Assembly: GCA_012274445.1 (NCBI GenBank)
Contig: JAAROD010000015.1
Coordinates: 3,286,001-3,350,000, forward strand
DNA: 64,000 bases
Direction: 5' to 3'
Origin: Sclerotiophoma versabilis
Taxonomy: Eukaryota; Ascomycota; Dothideomycetes; Pleosporales; Didymellaceae
Position 1 is the first letter of the stretch. Each line of letters begins with the position of its first letter. Below the pieces are notes generated by a model. The model had not been told where the DNA came from. It made no database searches and was given only the letters and a program-made list of their open reading frames with translations. This document shows, piece by piece, positions 57,222 to 64,000 of this stretch. A program made the translations under genes and the position numbers.

Positions 57222-58450
57222 ATGGCAGCGGTTGCACCAGCACCTCCGGCGTCATTCGATCCTGCGAGTTTCGATCCCTGGCACCAAAATGTCACGATGT
57301 ATGCCTCCGATGGCACTATCCTCACTGTCAACATGGAGATGGTCAACCGATACCGGCTCTACAGCGCTCGACTCGGCATCAGTTTCGGTTCTCAGATCGG
57401 AGCGTCAGCCGTGCTTCTGCTCGTACTTCTTCTGCTAACACGATCTGAGAAGAAGAAGTCTTCCATCTTCATCCTCAATGCCTTGTGTCTTTTCACAAAC
57501 AGTTTGCGCTGCATCTTCTCGGCCTGCTACCTCACTGGCAACTTGATGCATCCGTACAATCTTTTGTCAGGGGCCTACAACGCCACCCCTGCCGACCTTG
57601 CAGTCTCCGTCACCAGCAACACCCTGAGCTTCATTGTCACGACTCTTGTTATGGCATCACTCAGCCTTCAAGTTTGGGTTGCCTGCATCACGACTAGCAA
57701 CCTACAGCGTACTCTCATTATGGGCGTTACGACCGCAACGGCCCTCATTTGCGTTGGATTCAAGTTTGCCTTCATGGTCGCCACACACATTGCAACCCTA
57801 CAACTCGTAGACCGCGGTGTCGATAAGCTTAGCGCCGGCTCATGGATAACACAAGCAGTGGCTATCCTACTCTACAGTTGTGTCTTCACTTGGAAGCTAG
57901 GCTGCGCAATCATTCAGCGTCGCCGTCTCAATATGCTGCAGTTTGGACCGATGCAGATTATCTTCATAATGGGCTGCCAAACCATGATCATTCCAGGTAA
58001 GATTCCTTCATCCATAAGGCGCCAATATGCTGACTTCCACTAGCCATCTTCTCGGCCCTTCAGTTCTATCAACCCATTCTTGAGGAGGTCCCCGAGATTG
58101 GCAACATGGTGCTTACCGTCCTATGCATCTTTCTGCCTCTGTCAGCCATTTGGGCAGGCGTCGCCAACGACTCCGCTATTGCTCATCGAGGCCATGATGC
58201 TCACCATCACCTGATAAATAGCCAGTTCGGCCGAGGCGGTTCTGCAACTGCAATAACCGACAGCAATACCGCTTCCGACAAGAGCCGTCATATGAGCTGC
58301 TCCACCTGCAGCTACGCGAAGAAGGACGACAACTTTGACATTCCCAAGCGCAGCCCTGCTAGTAAGAGAAGCACAGGTGGAGAACACGACATCCACGTTG
58401 ATCGCGAGTACACTGTTCAACACGAGGAGATCCTTTTCAAGCGTGTTTAA
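57222..58450 (+). CDS. STE2: Alpha-pheromone receptor (Ste2/PreB family GPCR)
   Basis: Exons 57222-57996 and 58044-58450 (47-nt intron in TM6, GTAAGA donor) give 393 aa. Seven helices are seen: TM1 GASAVLLLVLLLL, TM2 FILNALCLFTNSLRC, TM3 NTLSFIVTTLVMASLSLQV, TM4 LIMGVTTATALICVGFKF, TM5 VAILLYSCVFTW, TM6 IIFIMGCQTMIIPAIFSAL (with the Q-x4-P pattern of Ste2), TM7 VLTVLCIFLPLSAIWAG. The extracellular N-terminus carries NVT at about residue 22 and the C-terminal tail is Ser-rich with basic patches. It detects alpha-type peptide pheromone and signals through a G protein to the mating MAPK cascade. Length and layout match Ste2 orthologues. Confidence 0.92.
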
Positions 58451-59410
58451 GGCACTCACCCACATCCATTACATGCCCGCATCTGCGCTCCACGATCTTC
58501 CGATCCATTTCTTCAAAGCCCTCTGAGGGCTACATCTTGTAACCACTTTCTTTCTCATGTACTGCCACAAAAATGAGGGACGTGAAGCCTTGGGCTCATG
58601 ACGCACCTGGATATCTTTGCAACTCGTTCACAGCATCTTGATACCATACTGTACCTATAATCGAATCCAAAGACTGTTTTCTAAAATTTTGTTGTTCTCT
58701 TGATAGTTCTTGACGTTTGTGCGCTGCACCATATTTTCTGGCGTAACTTGTCATGGACCCTCACAACGCTACCACCACGGTGCTCACCAGTCTTATGTAT
58801 AAATGTTAAACTAGCCTCCCCCTCCATTATCACAGCTCCTCCCCAGTTTTAAAATACGTGGAAAACCATCGTAGCCTCTCAATGGCTCATTATTTGGATC
58901 TTACGTCATCAATGCGGGGAACAATGTCTGTTAATGCGGGGCAAGCAAGCCTAGGAATTCAAACCCTCTGAATAACACAACTGCCGATATGACTAAGGCT
59001 CTTGTAATCGCTTGCACAGAGACGACTCGGACCAATACTAGCGATGCTAGGAGAAGGTAGAACCTCAAGCATCAGGCCGCCTAGCTCAAGAGCTCTATGT
59101 ACCGATGTGGGTCGAACAAAGTACAGTCAACTTCCCTGGACAGATCGTTAGCCTGCGGTTTGACGATAAGGGAGGCACTGTGGGTTTGAGCCAATACAAA
59201 AGTTCGATTGGCTGCTATACCTGACCTTGTCCATATCACGCAAAGTAACGCTAACGATCCGTTCAGGAAGGGGAGTTGACTGTAAGGGTGGCTCTAGACC
59301 TCTTCAATTGACTTACCCCTTCGACTTCTTTTCTCCTCCTAAACCTACCTGTGTTATATTTGACAACGACCGTCAGCTTCTTGGACCATTACGATCAACT
59401 CTCACTCACG
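58451..59410. other. Intergenic between STE2 and the MetE-like gene
   Basis: 960 bp; STE2 3' UTR and promoter of the next gene, with a pyrimidine-rich stretch near 59320-59345 upstream of the start. No supported coding region. Confidence 0.5.
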
Positions 59411-60663
59411 ATGTCTTTCTCCCTCCATCGCAGCCCGCCCTTCCGCGCTGAACATCTCGGATCCCTCAAGCGCCCGCAATCCCTCCTCGATGCGCGTTAC
59501 AAGGAGCACAAATCCGCCGCCGAACTCGCTCCTCTCGAAGACCACGCCATTCAAGATATTGTCAAAACACAACTCGATTTGGGCTTCTGTGGTATAAGCG
59601 ATGGCGAGTACCGGCGACACATGTTTTGGGGCACCTTCTGGCCCTCTCTGGAAGGCATGGAAGAGGTCCAGAACCCACCGCTCGACACCTTCAGGACGTA
59701 TGTGCCTGACATTGCGGCGTTCCTGGAGAGCGGACACCAGCCGGGCGAGAGCGTGTATTGTGTGGGCAAGATCAAGCATACGGGGGAGAGCACGTATGTG
59801 TCTCAGGTAGAATACCTGAAGACACTGTTGCCTAAGGAGAGGTGGGGTGATATCAAGTTGACGCTTGCCGCGCCAAATTGGTATCATCTGAGGTATGTTG
59901 ACGGCAAGGCGTATCCAAAGGATGTATACGCCAACGACAAGGATTACTTCGCGGACGTTGCAAAAGCGTATCAGGTCGAGCTTGATATTCTCTACAAGGC
60001 TGGACTACGGAACGTGCAGTTTGACGACCCAAACCTAGCTTGCAAGTGCTCTCCTACCTATCGTTTATCTACAACAGCTAACTTGATATAGACTTCTGCT
60101 CCGAGAAAATGCTCGCCGGCTGGAAAGAAGACAAGAACAACACTGTCTCTGCAGACGAACTGTTTGATCTCTACATCCAACTCTACAATGACTGCATCAG
60201 CCAGACGCCACCTGATATGCACATCGGTGTGCACCTCTGCCGGGGCAACTTCGTCAACTCGCGCCACTTTAGCGAAGGTGGTTACGACCGCATCGCGACA
60301 AAGCTCTTCCAGCACATGAATGTACACACGTACTATCTTGAGTATGACACACCGCGTGCTGGCGGATTCGAGCCGCTTGCCCATCTGCCGAAAAACAAGA
60401 ATGTCATTCTGGGCGTCGTGACCAGCAAGTTCCCGGAGCTCGAGGATAAGGAAGAGTTGAAAAGGAGGATCTATGCGGCGGCGGATGTTATGGCCAAGGG
60501 GCAGGGAGAGAGTAGGGAAGAGGCGCTTAAGAGGTGTGGTGTCAGTCCGCAGTGTGGGTTTGCGAGCCATGCGGAGGGAAACCTGATCGATATTGAGGGG
60601 ATGAAAAAGAAGCTACAGCTGGTGCGGGAGGTCGCTGATGAGATCTGGCCGGGTGAAGCTTAA
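59411..60663 (+). CDS. Short MetE-like (cobalamin-independent methionine synthase family) protein
   Basis: Exons 59411-60041 and 60092-60663 give 400 aa; the 50-nt intron starts with GC, not GT. ATG 59411 (MSFSLHRSPPF) fits the family start, with FRAEHLGSLKRP next. The TIM-barrel MetE C-terminal domain is clear: GISDGEYRRHMFW, IKLTLAAPNWYHLRY, NVQFDDPNLAYF, then zinc-site residues in HIGVHLCRGN, YYLEYD and SPQCGFASHAEG. These give the His, Cys, Glu and Cys ligands of the methionine synthase site. At 400 aa it is only the catalytic half; full MetE is about 760 aa with a duplicated N-terminal half. Such short members may act on other thiol acceptors, so methionine synthesis is not certain. Confidence 0.85.
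60042..60091 (+). other. GC-AG intron of the MetE-like gene
   Basis: GCAAGT donor, GCTAAC branch and ATATAG acceptor. Splicing gives NLAYFCSEK in frame; no GT donor nearby does. Confidence 0.85.
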
Positions 60664-63600
60664 CCAAGTCTAGGTCATGGAGTATTTCTAGTATCTCCAC
60701 TAGGATATGGAATAGCTGAATCAGCAATGGACGGTATCGGGATGAACAGCTAGTCCAACAATATCAGGATTTTCTCGTGATATCCCAGCTACTAACCTAT
60801 GCTTGTCCCTTCTATTTTTCGAACGATATAGCGAGCATGTAACTTCGTCCCCTTAAAATCTCAAAAACCATAGCAATACCAAATACCGCCATTTCGTGGC
60901 GAAATCTCGGTCGAACACGCACACTTTTTTTTCTTGTCTTTGAACTCTCAAGTGGGTGTAGGGAAGAATGGAAGAGAAGAGCGGAAGGAAGCAGTTATAA
61001 AGCACCCACAATAGTAGCAATACCAAGAGCTGACTTTGCTGTTTTCTCTCACGCAAGCCGGCAGACATATGCTGGGTGACAATAAGGGTTTGATTGAACG
61101 TCATGGCCGGTGAGGGGCGATGAGTAGAGAAAGGAGCTCACCGAGACAGCAGGCATTCATAGTTCTGTGAGATACTTTCGCCACCATGATATTGAAGTCT
61201 TTTCGTTTTTTTGCAACTTTGAAGGTGATGTGTGTGTAGGGAAAGCGAGGTAAATACCAGGAAACACCACTTACGGGCACTTCGGCGTAACGATAATATC
61301 AAGCATTTCTCTGTAGCTTTGAGACTATGCGACCTCAGCAAACATACGCAGCCGGAACATGGGATTTTGGTCGATGGTTTGGTCGCTTGTGTTGAGTCTG
61401 AGTAGAAGAGTCGCACATTACCAACAGAGGAAAGGTGGAGAGACTGATGGGTCCTGATCACGGACTAGGGCTCTGGTCATTGTCCGAGAGGTTGCTTGCG
61501 ATACTACGAAACACGCGGACTTCAGGAGATGATCTTTCCAAAGCTGACGACAGGATTTTAGATCAACATTTCGTCCGAGGCGCGTTGGCAGCCATCCGTA
61601 TGATCATAGACTTTTCTGTCAGAGTACGGGTACTGGGTTTTTCTTCTGTCTTAGCACGCTAGCAGATCTTAATGCCCTAGTCCGTGGCGTGTAACTTCCC
61701 ATGGCGACGCTATCTGCCTTATTTTAGCGATACATTTCTTGATAAGTCAGCCTGGAATATCATAGACATTAGTCGGTCACTTTGCGCCTACAAGGTGCTT
61801 CCGCACCAGCGAACGGGTCATCAATATCCGGGACTTCCGCAACACTCTCAGTTCCTAGGACTGGGAGACTTGTGGTCCACCCTAGCAACAGTGACATTTT
61901 TCATAATAACAAGATCATCTATGGCCTGTTCTCAACACAAGGACGATGAGTTCTGGTCTCCAGCGTTGCAGTGAAGTCTCAATGCCTTATAGTGTGCAAG
62001 GCTTCCAGGCATCTGAGATTGGAGGCTGCACGCCTCGCTGAGCTCGCTGAGTCGTACAGAAGCATTGAACGCCCCATCGGGAACACAGGCCTTATACCGG
62101 TGTCCTTTGCCAATTCATCGTAGATTTCTCGGAGAGTCATCTCTCATCGTGTTCGCAAGATCGTCAAAATTGTCCTACACCATACCGATAGCGTAGGAAT
62201 CCAGATCAGATTCCAGACAGCGGCACAGACAGTAGGGCGATCGTCGTCCCGTGCCATCAGGCGCTCAGCAGCATTACGTTCTGCAGCATGGAGCTGTGCC
62301 GTTGTCTGAACCTACCAATCAATAGCCTCGTCCTTATTCCCACATTGGGTCAAGTTCGGCATCTGCCGGAAAGTAGCTTGCGATCAACAGCGCGCCGTGA
62401 CTTTGCTAATCACGCGGAGTCCAGATCTGATGAAAGATCTTGGGATCGTCGAATACCGCAGCGAAAGAGCTGCATGCATGGGTCTATTGATGTGTAGTAG
62501 AGCGAGACCAATATACAGCCACGACGAAACTTGGGTTCGCGTTTGGCTGATACAGAAGCAACAACTGCTTCTATGCATTGGGTTATCGTGTTTTGGTCCG
62601 GCGCGCCCGCGAACAGATACAAGATTAGTGTTCCTAAAGGTTAGAGTATCTTAGACGATTGGAGATCTCGCAAGATCGATCTTGCAGGTGGCTGAATCGT
62701 GGTGCGGATGCGAGCCTGTGCGTTGATCGAGTTGGATTCGCGATCGTGGTTGCCCTATGGAGAGTTGTGATGCAGGGCGACGACCTAAAGGAGATGATTG
62801 ATCACGACAACCGCATTGACAATACAGATCCCCGACATGCACACCCCGTTTCCCAGGACTCTGGGTTCGATGATGCCATTTTGGGTACGGCCATCTGTAT
62901 TCGTATGCGGACATGTCTGCTTGAGCTGATCGTCATGGGAGCTTACATCCGCCCGCTGTTACCCGATATGCATTCATCACATCAATCCTTCATATGCGGC
63001 CCAGAACTTGACCCGCAGACGTGCAGGAAAAAGCAAATGTGAGTTGTGAAATGCGGGTAGTTCCGCAACGAAGGACGTTCTGTTGTGGCAGCTGTGGCAG
63101 CGGAGCGTGCATGGAAAAGCAATTTACATGGCGTAAATCACTCGTTTGGGCGATTCGCCTCGACACAAAAGGAAGGCTGAAGACACGTCGACTTGTACCC
63201 TGGTTTCACAGGGGTCTTTACAGATAGAATGGACTTAAAGAAGAACTGTGAAGAACGGACGCGCTGCGCGTATGACTAGGATGTGCTGAACATATTGCTT
63301 GCTGCAGCATGCGACCGTTGCTGCGGGTCAGTAGCAGCAGAAACAGATCCTTTTAGAATTGAAGACAAGCTCGGACTCATTCTGTACTCTGTCAGAACGC
63401 GCTTGAGCCAGGGTCATAGTATCCGAATCTCTTTCTGCAAGTGATAGGATAGCGAATAGGTGAGATCAGCCAGACAGAGAACGAGAGTTCACCCCGGGGT
63501 ACTGAAGCCGATCGATAGTGGCCTGCATGCAGGATATCTCGCGGAGTCGCGATAGGCTGCATGAAGCTGTCGACATGGTTCCCAAAGGAGCGAAGACAAG

Positions 63601-64000
63601 GGCAGGCGTCAGTATAGACTAACCAGACATCAGCAAGCAGTCTTTAGCCAGATTCCGTGCATCTCGACGGCGACTTGAGAACTACCGTGGTTTGCCAACG
63701 TGCTCCCGTAAACAGCGCGTATGTTCACCGATTCCTCAGCAGGCAGGGCATTAGGATTGGAAGCGGCTGTTGCTTTGCCGCACGTCGGATTGATTCATCC
63801 GTGAGTGTTATGAATGCCATGGTAGCGACCATTCGTGCAAGATTTGTGATGGAGTTGATTGCTTCAGGTCGGCGTCTTGATTGATCATGCACACGAGCTG
63901 TGTCTGTTCATTAGCTGGTAAATTCTAAGATGAGGCCATCTTAACACGGCGGCACAGTTCACTCTCTGTGCCATGTCTTCAACGCAGCATCAGGGAACAT
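60664..64000. other. 3.3 kb gene-free end of the window
   Basis: Short open frames only (up to about 127 codons), none with a domain, and no reading-frame pattern that splice sites could join. May hold a promoter of a gene beyond the window. No tandem repeat or transposon end seen. Confidence 0.5.

Noticed and set aside
60664..64000. Possible degraded transposon or gene at the right end
   Set aside because: No terminal repeats, transposase or polymerase motifs, or consistent frame were seen.

Overview
This is a 64 kb stretch of a filamentous ascomycete nuclear genome. The evidence is the gene content (Ste2-type pheromone receptor, Zn2Cys6 and Adr1-type transcription factors, a Ybp/Alf4/glomulin protein, DUF1749 hydrolase, EDC3, F-box proteins), the short spliceosomal introns (mostly 47-60 nt, with GTRNGT donors, CTAAC/CTGAC branch sites and YAG acceptors) and a tRNA with an intron. 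A Dothideomycete, perhaps Pleosporales, is likely, but that placement is inference. Exon structures were worked out by eye from splice signals, frame continuity and family resemblance.

Layout. 0-17 kb is gene-rich: the 3' part of a secreted GH78-like glycosidase, PIF1 helicase (minus), a three-RRM PUB1/TIA-1 protein (minus) divergent from a possible Mediator-tail protein (plus), a polytopic membrane protein (minus), a 2.6 kb gap rich in simple repeats, and a large Adr1-type C2H2 transcription factor (minus). 17.1-23.2 kb is a 6 kb gene-free region upstream of that factor. 23-34 kb holds two divergent small unknown genes, a free methionine-R-sulfoxide reductase with very fragmented exons, tRNA-Arg(CCU), a Ybp/glomulin protein divergent from LSM3, and a B-type cyclin. 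36-46 kb holds a regulator with a C-terminal Zn2Cys6 cluster, a Cyk3-like transglutaminase-fold protein, EDC3 and a DUF1749 hydrolase. 47-53 kb has two tandem F-box paralogues and an alpha/beta hydrolase. 53-61 kb has an intron-containing tRNA-Asn(GUU), a BRCT protein, the STE2 receptor and a short MetE-like methyltransferase. 60.7-64 kb shows no gene I can support.

The genes are mostly independent housekeeping and regulatory loci, not a cluster. Several act in RNA metabolism (PUB1, LSM3, EDC3), cell cycle and cytokinesis (cyclin B, Cyk3-like), genome maintenance (PIF1, BRCT) and methionine chemistry (fRMsr, MetE-like). No transposon, CRISPR array or biosynthetic cluster was seen.

The most striking observation is the gene structure of the methionine-sulfoxide reductase: a 5-nt internal microexon and a first coding exon holding only the ATG, both needed to rebuild the conserved protein. 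Other unusual splicing includes a GC-AG intron in the MetE-like gene, an apparent 28-nt intron in the BRCT gene, and in-frame stop-free introns in cyclin B and possibly PUB1 that could give two isoforms.
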